From Olivibacter jilunii (GTDB taxonomy: Bacteria > Bacteroidota > Bacteroidia > Sphingobacteriales > Sphingobacteriaceae): a stretch of 64,000 nucleotides of DNA. The notes under the pieces are model-generated. The model worked only from the letters and a program-made list of their open reading frames with translations. It was not told the DNA's origin and searched no databases. Made by a program: the position numbers and the translations under genes. This document shows positions 16,254 to 26,083 of the stretch, piece after piece. Within the stretch, counting starts at the first letter, position 1, and every line of letters begins with the position of its first letter. Location: contig NZ_LR027860.1 in assembly GCF_900607235.1 (NCBI RefSeq), forward strand, positions 71,901-135,900. The letters are read 5' to 3'.

Positions 16254-17780
16254 ATGGCTACCTGGAGCTTTAGCTACACTTTTTTTATTTCAGTTGTTTT
16301 CTGTTGCTCCATGCACGCCTGTCAAAGCAAAACGAAGGTGATCGCAACCACTGTAGAAACCAATTCCCTTCAGCTATATCCTTATCTTGGCAGCAATGGA
16401 CTTTATGGTTACGCTGACACGGCGATGCGCTTGGTGGTTTCCCCATGTTATATTACTGCGAATAAGTTTACTCATACCGGTTTTGCCGTCGTACAAGATA
16501 CGACACTGCAATATGGTGTCATCAACACTCTTGGGAATATCGTTGTGCCTATAAAGTATAAACATATTTATCTTCAAGAACTGGACAACTACACGTTAAT
16601 GTGGACGGAAGAGACTTATACTACGCGATGGCGTTTCTGGAATTGGCGCTTTCTTCCCGGTCTTTCGCTTATGGGATCTTCAAAAAATGATAACCGTTTA
16701 TTTGACACCAAGGTTAACATGTCTAAACTAAAAATCACTATTATTGAAAACAAGCAAGTTATTTATGATAATGAAGTACAGACTTCTGAAAGCTATCGTT
16801 ACCACATGGAGGTTAATAATTTGGGCGACGGATATTTTTTACACAAAAGAAAATTATATCAACTAAATGATGGCAAAGCAAAGGTCATAAGCAACCATAT
16901 TGAAAATGTTATTGGATATGACCAATTGTTTCAAGTTAACGGTAACAACTATTATATCACCGATCGAAATAACCGAAAAACAGATGGACGGATATTTAGA
17001 AAAAAAGACAGTTTAATTTATACTGTTAAAGGCGAAAGCCATGCCATTAAACTGCATAAAGACGACTACCTTTACCAAAATATCGCGCAAGTGTTTGAAG
17101 ATACAGAAGGCAAGCAGTACCTCTTCCCTGAAATGAAGATAGCATTTCCCCAATCTGTCGAAACTCTAATTGATGATCATATTTTAGCTGATTCGGTATT
17201 ACAGCAAGCGATGTTATTAGCGCCCATTGCCGGAACAAATTGCTTCTTAGTACGCTCGTTCGACCAAATAACCGGCCAGATTAAACACAAAGTTCTTCAA
17301 TCGGATGGAAGGTGGGTGTCCCAACCTTCCGGCGAACATAATTTTACATTACGTTATCCTACCGGCGATATCGTATGGCCCGAATTATCCACTGTAATCA
17401 ATCCAAATGCTTTGAAAGATTTTCGTGCCATTGCTTACGAAGATGTATCCGAAAATATGCATTGGTTGATCATAACTCTTAAGCGAGGCGATCACCAGAG
17501 ACAAGGCCTTTGGAATAAACAGGAAAATCGTTGGATTTGGAATCCCGATAATTATAGCATCCGCTGCTTGGATGCCGAAAAGGGGTTATGGTCTTTTAGG
17601 CCTGAACGTGAAAAGGCCTACGGTATTTATCGTCCAAAAACAGGTGAGGTTTTAATTACCCCGACCTATTTTGACATCAATAGCGATGGGATGGTTACCT
17701 TACAGGAGAACGGACAATATATACGTTTCTACGTCGATTTTGAGAGCTTACAGGAATATCGGGATAAAATCAGGAAATAA
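16254..17780 (+). CDS. WG-repeat lipoprotein
   Basis: The 508-aa protein starts with a hydrophobic signal (SYTFFISVVFCCSMHACQS) whose Cys near residue 23 is a plausible lipidation site. The early part (YLGSNGLYGYADTAMRLVV, then YGVINTLGNIVVPIKYKHI) has the WG-repeat pattern, in which each unit reads like G-Y-I/V-N-x-x-G-x-x-V-I-P. Similar units return near the end (GIYRPKTGEVLITPTYF). Such proteins are surface or periplasmic beta-rich proteins with unknown partners. It stands 47 bases after the AraC gene and ends 5 bases before the convergent DedA gene. Confidence 0.7.
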   Translation: MATWSFSYTFFISVVFCCSMHACQSKTKVIATTVETNSLQLYPYLGSNGLYGYADTAMRLVVSPCYITANKFTHTGFAVVQDTTLQYGVINTLGNIVVPIKYKHIYLQELDNYTLMWTEETYTTRWRFWNWRFLPGLSLMGSSKNDNRLFDTKVNMSKLKITIIENKQVIYDNEVQTSESYRYHMEVNNLGDGYFLHKRKLYQLNDGKAKVISNHIENVIGYDQLFQVNGNNYYITDRNNRKTDGRIFRKKDSLIYTVKGESHAIKLHKDDYLYQNIAQVFEDTEGKQYLFPEMKIAFPQSVETLIDDHILADSVLQQAMLLAPIAGTNCFLVRSFDQITGQIKHKVLQSDGRWVSQPSGEHNFTLRYPTGDIVWPELSTVINPNALKDFRAIAYEDVSENMHWLIITLKRGDHQRQGLWNKQENRWIWNPDNYSIRCLDAEKGLWSFRPEREKAYGIYRPKTGEVLITPTYFDINSDGMVTLQENGQYIRFYVDFESLQEYRDKIRK

Positions 17781-17785
17781 ATCAG

Positions 17786-18379
17786 TTATGCATTCTTAAC
17801 AATTTTCACTAATCGCACAAGAACCGGTGATGTTAGTAAAAGAATAAGACCTATGGTGATATAGTTGAGATAGGGCTTCAACATTGGCACTTTGCCTATT
17901 AAATATCCTGTGAGTGAAAACCCAACTACATAAAAAAGGGAACCTACAGCGGCATACAGTAAAAACTTATTGAAATGGACCTTAGTAATACCGGCAACAA
18001 TAGGCACAAAAGTACGAACCACAGGAAAAAATAAAGCAACAGCAATTGCTAAAGAGCCATGTTTTTGAAAGAACCGCTGTGCACTTATTAAGTAGGTTTG
18101 CTTAAAGAATCGGGAATCTTGTCGCGTATGCAGATATGGTGCTATTTTTTTACCGAATATATATCCCGTTATATTGCCGGCAATAGCAGCGATAGTTAGC
18201 AGCATACATAGTGTCGGCAGGTCATAATGATATCTACCGGCTGCAATTAGCACACCGGCGGTAAACATAAACCCACCACTCGGTAAGAAAAAGAGAAAAA
18301 TCAACCCGATCTGTCCATAAACAGAAAAAATCAAAAACAACATGCCCCCCTGGTTTAGCAACGCTTCCGTATCAAACAT
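17786..18379 (-). CDS. DedA/SNARE-associated (VTT) family membrane protein
   Basis: A 197-aa inner-membrane protein with four to five hydrophobic segments. It has the VTT-domain signatures FFLPSGGFMFTAGVL near residue 30, the conserved middle GNITGYIFGKK, and FPVVRTFVPIVAGITKV near residue 118, where the Arg is characteristic of the family. DedA proteins are thought to flip undecaprenyl phosphate or phospholipids or to support proton-motive force. The start at 18379 (MFDTEALLNQ) gives a short soluble lead. It is a single gene, divergent from the LytS kinase at 18558. Confidence 0.87.
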   Translation of the reverse strand: MFDTEALLNQGGMLFLIFSVYGQIGLIFLFFLPSGGFMFTAGVLIAAGRYHYDLPTLCMLLTIAAIAGNITGYIFGKKIAPYLHTRQDSRFFKQTYLISAQRFFQKHGSLAIAVALFFPVVRTFVPIVAGITKVHFNKFLLYAAVGSLFYVVGFSLTGYLIGKVPMLKPYLNYITIGLILLLTSPVLVRLVKIVKNA

Positions 18380-18557
18380 GACACAAACATACTAAATTCA
18401 GTATTTGCAAAAGAAGAATATGGTCTTACGCGCATGAGGTAATTGTGTTGATACGCAAAAAACAAGCAAAGGAGCCTTTCATCCCAAAAAAAGCACTATT
18501 CATCCCAATTAATTGCGTCAGGACAGTTAATTATTTAGCATTGTACAAAATAAGAAT

Positions 18558-20027
18558 ATGAAACTAAGAAGAATCGAAGCCATTGTCGCTACCGTTATTA
18601 CACTGGTTGTTATGGTAATAATGTTTGGCAAAAAAACGAAAAACTGGGAAGCTAGGACGTCGCTATTTCTAGAAAAGCCCTTTGAAGAAAAGGGAATGAC
18701 TTTTAACTTTTTTGAAAACCATCTTTTGCCGACCCTATTATTTGTAGCACTTTTCTATATAGCTTTTCTCACATTCAATAATTTCATTATTCCCAGATAC
18801 ATAAACAAAGCGAAGTACGAAATGGCACTCTTTACATCTTTTCTTACGCTTTTTATTTTGTGGTTTGGCTTTGCCTACTGTGAGTGGATGCAGCATCGAT
18901 ATAATAGACTAACTGTTTGGGCCTATTTTGGCGAAAGCGGGAGGGTAATCAGCTCTATTGTTTCTATTGTTCTATTTATTAGTACTTATACGTTAGCGAA
19001 ACAAGGGCGTCTCTTTTTACTTCAAAAAAAATTAAATCTGTCATCGACACTTCTAAAAGAAAGTTTAATTGCTTTCTCCGTTATATCATCTGCCTATTTG
19101 TTCCTTCTGGTTTTTAATGGAAGTATGGCCTTTTTCTGGCTTATAATTTCCATTTATCTATTTATTATGTATAGTATAGAAATGTACGGATTACTCCCAT
19201 TTTGTAGCAAAGCCAAATACAGTTTAAAACAATACCTCTATGTACGATTGCCTCTTTCGTTTCTTATTTATGCACCATTTGGATTTGTAGTGGTTAGCGG
19301 GCTAGGATTCAACACTAATGCCTTTTTCGCGTTATGGTGCTGTACTTGTCTAATCTCTATCCCGGTTATTAAACACCTATATCACCTAAAGCTGCAACAT
19401 CATACAAAATTAGGTAATCTTGAAAATGCCTTAGGTAATAGTACGGCTAATTTGAGCTTTTTACGTTCGCAAATTAATCCTCATTTTTTATTTAACGCAT
19501 TAAATACTTTATATGGCAGCGCGCTGACAGAGGGCGCAGAGATGACCGCCACGAGTATACAGAAACTCGGTGATATTATGCGCTTTATGCTTCATGAGAA
19601 CATACTAGATAACATACTGTTGGTTAGGGAAATAGAATATTTACACAACTATATAGATCTTCAGAAACTGCGGACAGATTTATCGCAAAATGTTATCGTG
19701 GATTACAATATTCAACAAGTTACTAAGGACCTTTTTATCGCCCCTATGTTGTTGATCCCTTTTGTCGAAAATGCCTTTAAGCACGGTATAAGTTTAAAAG
19801 AGCCGTCGTGGATTAAAGTCAATCTTTCTATGCAGGATGATCGCTTATTTTTTGATGTATACAATAGCGTGCATTTAAAGCAGATAAATGATCCCGAAAA
19901 AAACCGCAGTAGTATAGGTATTCCCAATGTAAGGCAGCGCTTATTACAACTCTATCCTAATAAACACGAGCTTACTATACGTCAAACTGATATGGAGTAT
20001 TTTGTTCACTTAACCCTAACATTATGA
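18558..20027 (+). CDS. LytS/YpdA-type sensor histidine kinase
   Basis: A 489-aa kinase. The first 270 residues hold about seven hydrophobic segments (ATVITLVVMVIMFG, LPTLLFVALFYIAFL, LFTSFLTLFILWFGF and others). A 7TM sensor module is followed by a coiled linker, the phosphoacceptor motif QINPHFLFNALNTLY (near residue 312), and an ATPase domain (VENAFKHG, then SIGIPNVRQRL). It overlaps the next gene by four bases (ATGA), and the regulator at 21526 completes the pair. The gene between them encodes a TlpA-like protein, so the kinase may signal envelope redox or growth state (inference). Confidence 0.9.
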   Translation: MKLRRIEAIVATVITLVVMVIMFGKKTKNWEARTSLFLEKPFEEKGMTFNFFENHLLPTLLFVALFYIAFLTFNNFIIPRYINKAKYEMALFTSFLTLFILWFGFAYCEWMQHRYNRLTVWAYFGESGRVISSIVSIVLFISTYTLAKQGRLFLLQKKLNLSSTLLKESLIAFSVISSAYLFLLVFNGSMAFFWLIISIYLFIMYSIEMYGLLPFCSKAKYSLKQYLYVRLPLSFLIYAPFGFVVVSGLGFNTNAFFALWCCTCLISIPVIKHLYHLKLQHHTKLGNLENALGNSTANLSFLRSQINPHFLFNALNTLYGSALTEGAEMTATSIQKLGDIMRFMLHENILDNILLVREIEYLHNYIDLQKLRTDLSQNVIVDYNIQQVTKDLFIAPMLLIPFVENAFKHGISLKEPSWIKVNLSMQDDRLFFDVYNSVHLKQINDPEKNRSSIGIPNVRQRLLQLYPNKHELTIRQTDMEYFVHLTLTL

Positions 20028-21524
20028 AATTTAAAGCTTTTCTAATTGATGTAATTCTTATCTTTTCGTCTTTTCTTTCATTTGCACAATTCAAAATCAG
20101 CGGTTCTGTGATCGGCGATAAGGAGGTGAATCTAAAATTGGACGTCCCGGTAATCTACGATCTCGACCCATTAAATGCAAAAGAAATAGCTGTTGAAAGC
20201 AACGGGAACTTCAGCGTCAACATCCCACTAACAGACCGACGATTTATTGCTCTTCATCTTGATAACGATCAAATACTTCTATTCGTCCAGCCTCACGAAG
20301 ATTTATTTTTAGTGATCAATAGTAACAATAGAACGATTGCGGACTTCAAAGGAAGTCTGGCGGATGAGAACTACTTACTGCAAGCTATTGGTTTTAACAA
20401 AACTCCTTTTTTCATGGAACAGCAAGGAGGAAAGTATAACTATGCATCTACAACGGCTGAAGAAATACAAAGCATGGTAGTTAAACCGTGGTTTAAAGAA
20501 CGTGAGGAAAAGTTACTGCGTATAACACAGAGCTCGATCTCTCAAGCAAACAAGGAGCTTTTTAAAAATGAGGTGCGATTCCATGCGCTAGCAAGCTTGA
20601 CAGATTTTACAGGGTCAATTGTCCGTTGGAGGAAAAGCGAATGGAGAAATTTTCAGCTGGCATTATACGATACCTGTGTCACCGAATCTGGAGGAACAGT
20701 ATCATGGTCTTCAATACTATAAATTCATTGACCGATACATTAGTTATATGCAATCCAAAGCGCTTGATCAATACTTAAAGGACACAACAATCAGCCGTCT
20801 GCTTTTTTTCAATTTAAGTTTAGACAGCATAATGAGGCTAGCTAAAGTAAATGGTGAAAACTATGTGGCATGGTTGTCTGTTAAACAAAATGTCAGTCGT
20901 GCTACTGCTGAAAGGTATCTTGCGCAGCAAATCCTAAACAGCTATCGCTATAAGGATTTAAAATCGATGAAAATTTTAATGGTTGATTTTGAAGCATATT
21001 TTGCCGATAGTCGTTATTTACCCCATCTCCGGACTTGCATAGCGAAGCTTGATGAAAAATTGATGGCTAATAAGCGTAACGCTTCTATTAAATTTTTTAA
21101 TGAAGGCAACCATATAAAATCTATTTACGAAATCATCAAACGATATCGAGGGAAAGTGGTGTATTTAGCTATTTGGGGAACCTGGTGCGGCCCCTGTAAA
21201 GTAGAATTATCTTACACATCGCAATTAAAAGATAAATTTAACAATAAAGATATTGTTTTTATATATTTAGACATGGACGACGACGACAAAGAGGATGAAT
21301 GGCGTAATTTTGTCTGGATTAGTAATCTACAAGTCCTCCATATACGTATGAATAATGAGCATATTCAGCGAATCTGGGCAGAGCTTCTTCCAACCGGGGA
21401 CGGTCTACGCGGATTATATCCTAGTTATTTTATATTTGACAAAAATGGAATCTTGATCAAAGAGAAGGCAAAGCGTCCGAGTGATCAGCAACTACTCTAT
21501 ACACAACTGGAAAAACACCTATGA
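20024..21524 (+). pseudogene. TlpA-family thiol:disulfide oxidoreductase, frameshifted
   Basis: Two overlapping frames form one protein of about 500 aa. The first (20024-20722) has a signal peptide (AFLIDVILIFSSFLSFAQF) and a DUF4369-like beta domain (ISGSVIGDKEVNLKLDV). The second is open from about 20619 and reads HGLQYYKFIDRYISYM, then the thioredoxin fold with LAIWGTWCGPCKVEL (WCGPC active site) and PSYFIFDKNG. A +1 shift somewhere in 20619-20722 is needed to join them. This is either a disabling mutation, a programmed shift or a sequence error. The gene lies between a LytS kinase (4-base overlap) and a LytTR regulator (1-base gap). TlpA-like proteins reduce disulfides in the periplasm. 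Confidence 0.8.
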
Positions 21525-21525
21525 T

Positions 21526-22203
21526 ATGATTAAAGCAATCGCTATCGATGATGAGCCTATAGCCTTAGGTATTATACAAAAGCTTGCAGAGAAAGTACCT
21601 TTTCTGCAAATAGATAGTACATTTACTAATGCTTATCAGGCCATAGAATACTTGCAAGTGGAAAAAGTAGATCTATTGTTTTTAGATATAAAAATGCCTG
21701 ACATTTCAGGTATCGACTTTTATGATGGCTTATATAAAAAACCCTTCGTAATATTTACAACCGCTTATGCAGAACACGCTCTAAAAGGCTTTGACCTAGA
21801 TGCAGTGGATTATCTTTTAAAGCCCTTCTCCGTCACTCGTTTCTTGAAAGCATGTCATAAGGCTAAGAATCTCTTACAAGTAAAAAATGGCGTTACCGAA
21901 ATGTCTCACGCTATTTTAGTTAAAAGCGGTATAGAACAAATCCGCCTATATCTGAACGATCTGCTTTATATAGAAGCAACTGGCAATTATGTCAGTTTTG
22001 TATGTAAAAACGAAATTGTCAATAGTCGGATGACCTTAACCGAGTGTGAAGAGTTGCTTCCTAAAAGTCGTTTTATCCGCATTCATAGATCATTTATCGT
22101 AAATACAGACGCGGTAACGAAAATCGAACGTCATCAATTAACCGCTCAAGGCTATATTCTTCCCATTTCATCTTCGTATAAAAACAAGTTGCCTAGGCTT
22201 TAA
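21526..22203 (+). CDS. LytTR-family response regulator
   Basis: The start at 21526 (MIKAIAIDDEP) gives a 225-aa regulator with a canonical receiver (DDE pocket at 8-10, Asp54 in LLFLDIKMPD, Thr near 79, and YLLKPF with Lys near 99). A LytTR DNA-binding domain follows from about residue 125 (LLYIEATGNYVSFV, then FIRIHRSFIVNTDAV). It is the third gene of the kinase / TlpA-like / regulator operon and the obvious partner of the kinase at 18558. It resembles the LytTR protein at 5265-5963, but is not close enough to suggest recent duplication. Confidence 0.92.
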   Translation: MIKAIAIDDEPIALGIIQKLAEKVPFLQIDSTFTNAYQAIEYLQVEKVDLLFLDIKMPDISGIDFYDGLYKKPFVIFTTAYAEHALKGFDLDAVDYLLKPFSVTRFLKACHKAKNLLQVKNGVTEMSHAILVKSGIEQIRLYLNDLLYIEATGNYVSFVCKNEIVNSRMTLTECEELLPKSRFIRIHRSFIVNTDAVTKIERHQLTAQGYILPISSSYKNKLPRL

Positions 22204-22304
22204 TAGAAATTGGCAAATCATGCATACTAGCCTGTATTGTCCATCGATGGATTCGAAAGGTACAGAAGCCAATTATCTCAAATTAATACAACTGGTTCAA
22301 GCGT

Positions 22305-22783
22305 TCAACTAATTATATCTGTATCAACAGGTTGATATCCAAGGCATCTACTTATACTTAGTATTTGTCCTTTATGATGAAACTCATGAGTAATAACATG
22401 GCTAAATAGGTGAAAAGGACTTAGTGTACATAGACGGCCATTTCGCATAAAAGTAACGCCCAATTTTTTCTGCCTGCTTTTTTTTATGAAGGCATCAACA
22501 TGAGCATCTATGTCCAAATAGATAGGAATAATGTCTTTCATAGAGCTAACCACTTCCTCCTTCAAAAAATCCGTGTTTAATGCCATGCCACGACATACGA
22601 TCCAAGCTTTGTAGGTATTACTAACAAGCTCCGCACACTACCTCCATTACCAAAAAAAGAAATTGGCTTTACAAAATCCTCGGTTACGAACGTGCTGCAA
22701 TAGTCAAATAGTTTTTTCCGTGAATGCTTCACCAATTGATATTGGTGCTCCATATATTCATTTAATGATTCCATTGATTCCAA
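22305..22783 (-). pseudogene. DinB-family protein, frameshifted
   Basis: The N-terminal frame (read from 22783: MESMESLNEYMEHQYQLVKH, then FFGNGGSVRSLLV) and the C-terminal frame (ending at 22305: NTYKAWIVCRGMALNTDFL, then FSHVITHEFHHKGQI) belong to one DinB four-helix protein of about 155 aa. They are in different frames, with the break near 22630-22640 after SLLV, where the family normally continues H-x-x-N-T-Y. The metal-site histidines HVITHEFHH are intact in the second half. DinB-like proteins are putative metal-dependent transferases. Either a single-base deletion has broken the gene or there is a sequencing error. Confidence 0.8.
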
Positions 22784-22824
22784 TTATTGTTTGTATGTGA
22801 ATCTTTCTCTCCATTACATAAGGT

Positions 22825-23616
22825 TCAAATGTCTGTTTTATAATTCAACGCAGTAGTTGTGCCAATTGTTACATCGATGGTGGTACCTGTAATACTTTTC
22901 GCCATATCTGACACTAAAAACGACGCTGCAGAAGCAATGTCGTGCATAGACGGTAACTCTTTTAACATCGTATCAGATTTCATCTTTTTGATTACTTCTA
23001 TGATTCGATCACCACCAAAAGCTAAGGCCTCCTTAAAGGGGCGCGAATCTAAGGATCCTGCCGATCGTATGTTAACTACTCTTACCCCTAAAGGTCCTAA
23101 TTCGGCTGCCAGATTTTTGGAAAAGGTTTCGACAGCCGAACATATGGGCCCGAAGCCTCCGACTTTGGGGTAACCTATTCCGCCGGGAGTTGCCGTTAAA
23201 GTTAATATCACCCCGTAACCTTGTTTAGCCATGATTCTCCCGGCAGCCGTAGCAGTTAGAAAATGAGTTTGCATCGCCGTCGTTATCGGACGAACAAAGT
23301 CGTCTAACGACATATCAATCAGATCAACATCCTGCAGCACTTCAAACCCCGCAAGATTAAAGGAAGCATCGATTCGCTTCGTTTTCTTTAGTGTCTTGAC
23401 AAGGTGTTTTTCAATAGCCCCCTTGTCTAGGGCATCAACTTCGGCTGCTTCGGCAAAACCGCCTGCTTCATTTATTTCTCGTGCGACTTCTTCTGCCGGC
23501 GTCAAGTGGCGGTTGCTTAAGAACAGCTTTGCACCGGCTTGAGCCATTGTTTTGGCTACGGCGCCGGCAAGCGACTGGCTGGCTCCGTAAATTACTATTA
23601 CTTTGTCTTTTAACAT
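22825..23616 (-). CDS. SDR-family protein with altered catalytic residues
   Basis: The start at 23616 (MLKDKVIVIYGASQSLAGA) gives 263 aa with a Rossmann fold, a glycine-rich nucleotide motif (YGASQSLAG), the NLAG motif (SFNLAGFE) and a C-terminus typical of short-chain dehydrogenases (ITGTTIDVTIG). The usual catalytic Tyr-x-x-x-Lys is replaced: the aligned stretch before SAVETFSKNLAAELGP reads FGPIC, so both Tyr and Lys are missing. It may bind nucleotide without standard reductase activity or use other residues. It is divergent from the small gene at 23853, with no operon partner. Confidence 0.85.
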   Translation of the reverse strand: MLKDKVIVIYGASQSLAGAVAKTMAQAGAKLFLSNRHLTPAEEVAREINEAGGFAEAAEVDALDKGAIEKHLVKTLKKTKRIDASFNLAGFEVLQDVDLIDMSLDDFVRPITTAMQTHFLTATAAGRIMAKQGYGVILTLTATPGGIGYPKVGGFGPICSAVETFSKNLAAELGPLGVRVVNIRSAGSLDSRPFKEALAFGGDRIIEVIKKMKSDTMLKELPSMHDIASAASFLVSDMAKSITGTTIDVTIGTTTALNYKTDI

Positions 23617-23852
23617 AATTTGGCTTTTTAATATCAGCACAAATATACAAGTCGAAAATTAGCTGGCCCTACTATTACGCTTTTATGAAGTGTATTGTGA
23701 ATTTTAAAAAAGTTTAGTTGCCTTTTCTAAATTTTTCGTAACTTGTAATCACGCTATAATAACATTTATTTAAAGATTTGCTAAAGTAGTTTTTGAATTT
23801 TTGCGAGCGGACAACTTACCCTATTCTTTGGATATAAAACAAAAGTACTGGC

Positions 23853-24056
23853 ATGCAAACGACAACAAAAGACCTATCCGAACTATTGAAGGCCCGTGAT
23901 CAAATGATGGCGGCAATAGCCTTTACCATTGCAAAGGATATTAAATCTGAGAAAGCAGTGGAAGTAACTCAGCAGAAAGAACAAGCAATTTCGCTTCATT
24001 TGTTAGATTTAATTAACATCGATGTAAGTGATGAATACCAACACCGGGCTCTCTGA
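23853..24056 (+). CDS. Small hypothetical protein (67 aa)
   Basis: A short, strongly helical protein. The first helix carries KDLSELLKARDQMMAAIAF, then a charged turn (DIKSEKAVEVTQQKEQ) and a second helix (ISLHLLDLINI). It has no signal peptide or membrane span. It stands alone after a 236-base divergent upstream region, with 285 bases of non-coding DNA behind it. No family was recognised. The amphipathic two-helix pattern and AT-typical codon use favour a real gene. Confidence 0.5.
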   Translation: MQTTTKDLSELLKARDQMMAAIAFTIAKDIKSEKAVEVTQQKEQAISLHLLDLINIDVSDEYQHRAL

Positions 24057-24341
24057 GCTAATGTTTACTCACCACCCGCCCCAATGCCTGTCTTATTAGC
24101 CAATAGGCATATAAGGCCTTTAACCTTGTCTCACGGATGATACAAATTGCGTCTTTATAGGACCGCATCAAAATCCACCATGGCATGAAGCATGTATCGT
24201 CAGTTGGCTAATTATGTAAATGTGTAATTAATTAGTTTATTATTTTAAAACAAAAAAGCTTTTTTTTGCATTTTATACTATACATTTATTAGAGGCAGCT
24301 AATGTCCTCAAGGATATTAACATTTATAAACCAAAACGATT

Positions 24342-25919
24342 ATGATATCCCCAATTAATCTCTGTAAAAGAAAATTGATGGGCTGTGTGTTCATTGGGAT
24401 GACAGTCCTGTTGACATCTTGTGAAACAAAGCCGATAGAGCCCAGTGAACTTCTTTCCCAAAAACAGACCTTTAGCTCACTTAAGCGAACTAGTTCACCG
24501 TTACCTTCGTTACATGTAGACGGCAATCAAATTAAAGATGCTTTCGGAAATCCTGTTACACTTAGGGGTTTTTCACTCCTTCCAAACGAAAGCAACGATG
24601 AATGTACCACCTGTAGCCCACGACCGATTAGTGAAATGTTAGCATTACAGGCTAATGCTGCCCAAGGATGGTTCTCGCGAGTTGTGCGCATCGGTGTTCA
24701 TCAAAGTTACAGTGATCCTGCCAGTGCTTTTGCAAATCACATTGATCCTTTTGTGCAACAGGCCATTTCGTTAGGCTTATATGTTATTGTTGATCTTCAT
24801 CTTGTCGCAAATTATGGTGATGGAGGGACGCCACAGTCAAAAGTGATCGACTTCTGGCGTTATGTAGCGCCACACTATGCCAATAATCCGGAAGTGATTT
24901 TCGAGGTGTACAATGAGCCAATTAGTCCCGATAATTGGACGACATGGAAAAATTTTATTCAACCTGTTGTCGATACTATCCGAGCAGTTGCACCTAATAA
25001 TCTCATCCTCATGGGTAACCCACAATGGAGCACACGGGTCAACCAAGCCGTTTCTGACCCTTTTGATGATCCAAATATGGCTTATGTGTATCATATTTAT
25101 CCTAATCAGCCGGCAACTACTAGCAGTTTGGATGCTCGATTTGGTAATGCTGCAAATAGCATTCCTATTGTTATAACTGAATTTGGATGGAACGCTGACC
25201 CAAATTATTCCGACAATGTCACTTATGGCACATCCGGCGGTTGGGGCAAACAGTTCCGTACGTATATGGATGGCCACGCCCATATCGGTTGGCTTAACTA
25301 CATTTTTGACAATTATTGGAAACCACAGATATTCGACTGGAACTGGAATTTAATGAGCGGCGAAAATCAAGGAAAGTTTATACGGGACTGGCTTTTCGAA
25401 TTGCAAAATCACAATCAGGCGGGCGGTTTTACACCCGGACCACAAACGGCGTTTAAGGTGCATAACATTCCTGGCAGAATGGAAATTGAAGATTTCGATG
25501 AAGGCGGCCAAGATATCTCCTATCATGAAACGACCTTCGACAATCAGGGAGGAAATGTTTACCGTAACACGCCGGTTGACCTAGGTACCACAAATGATGG
25601 CGGCGGTGGATATACGCTTGGTTATATAAATACGGGCGAGTGGCTTGCTTACACCTTATCAAATACAGTTGCCGGCACCTACGACATCAACCTGCGTGTA
25701 GCAAGTGGCGATGCAGCCACCGGAAAAAAAATCACCGTAAAGCTTGATAACGCTCCACTCGGAACAGTCGATATTACAAGTACCGGTGGTTGGGAGACCT
25801 ATCAGAACTTTACGTTAAGTGATGTGACGGTACCATCGGGCAGTAATAAAATTCTTCGACTGGAATTTGAAGGCATCGGCTACAATGTAAACTGGGTTGA
25901 ATTTTTGTCGAATCCCTAA
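24342..25919 (+). CDS. Glycoside hydrolase family 5 endoglucanase-type lipoprotein with C-terminal CBM6
   Basis: A 525-aa secreted enzyme. The signal ends in a lipobox (MTVLLTSC, Cys near residue 27), so it is probably anchored in the outer membrane. The GH5 TIM barrel spans about 60-350. The acid/base Glu is in VYNEPISPDN (about residue 192) and the nucleophile Glu in IVITEFGWN (about residue 280). A family 6 carbohydrate-binding module follows at about 380-523 (GRMEIEDFDEGGQDISY, then INTGEWLAYTL). Family members cleave beta-1,4-glucans or mannans. No SusC/SusD pair is nearby, so this is a single enzyme, not part of a full utilisation locus. Confidence 0.9.
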   Translation: MISPINLCKRKLMGCVFIGMTVLLTSCETKPIEPSELLSQKQTFSSLKRTSSPLPSLHVDGNQIKDAFGNPVTLRGFSLLPNESNDECTTCSPRPISEMLALQANAAQGWFSRVVRIGVHQSYSDPASAFANHIDPFVQQAISLGLYVIVDLHLVANYGDGGTPQSKVIDFWRYVAPHYANNPEVIFEVYNEPISPDNWTTWKNFIQPVVDTIRAVAPNNLILMGNPQWSTRVNQAVSDPFDDPNMAYVYHIYPNQPATTSSLDARFGNAANSIPIVITEFGWNADPNYSDNVTYGTSGGWGKQFRTYMDGHAHIGWLNYIFDNYWKPQIFDWNWNLMSGENQGKFIRDWLFELQNHNQAGGFTPGPQTAFKVHNIPGRMEIEDFDEGGQDISYHETTFDNQGGNVYRNTPVDLGTTNDGGGGYTLGYINTGEWLAYTLSNTVAGTYDINLRVASGDAATGKKITVKLDNAPLGTVDITSTGGWETYQNFTLSDVTVPSGSNKILRLEFEGIGYNVNWVEFLSNP

Positions 25920-26083
25920 TTTACTCTTCTTGTCTCTATCAATATCATCAAGAAAAATAATTGTAATTGTAAGCTGTTTTTGTAAATTGCACGTAAAAGC
26001 AATCCGATTCCATCGCCACTTAGTACGGTGAATTGGATTGTTTTATGCTTAAACTTCAACAACTAATAAGCCGAGCGCAGCTA

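Noticed and set aside
22219..22311. 30-codon + strand frame after the LytTR regulator
   Set aside because: Too short, no family resemblance, and it overlaps the end of the DinB pseudogene on the other strand.
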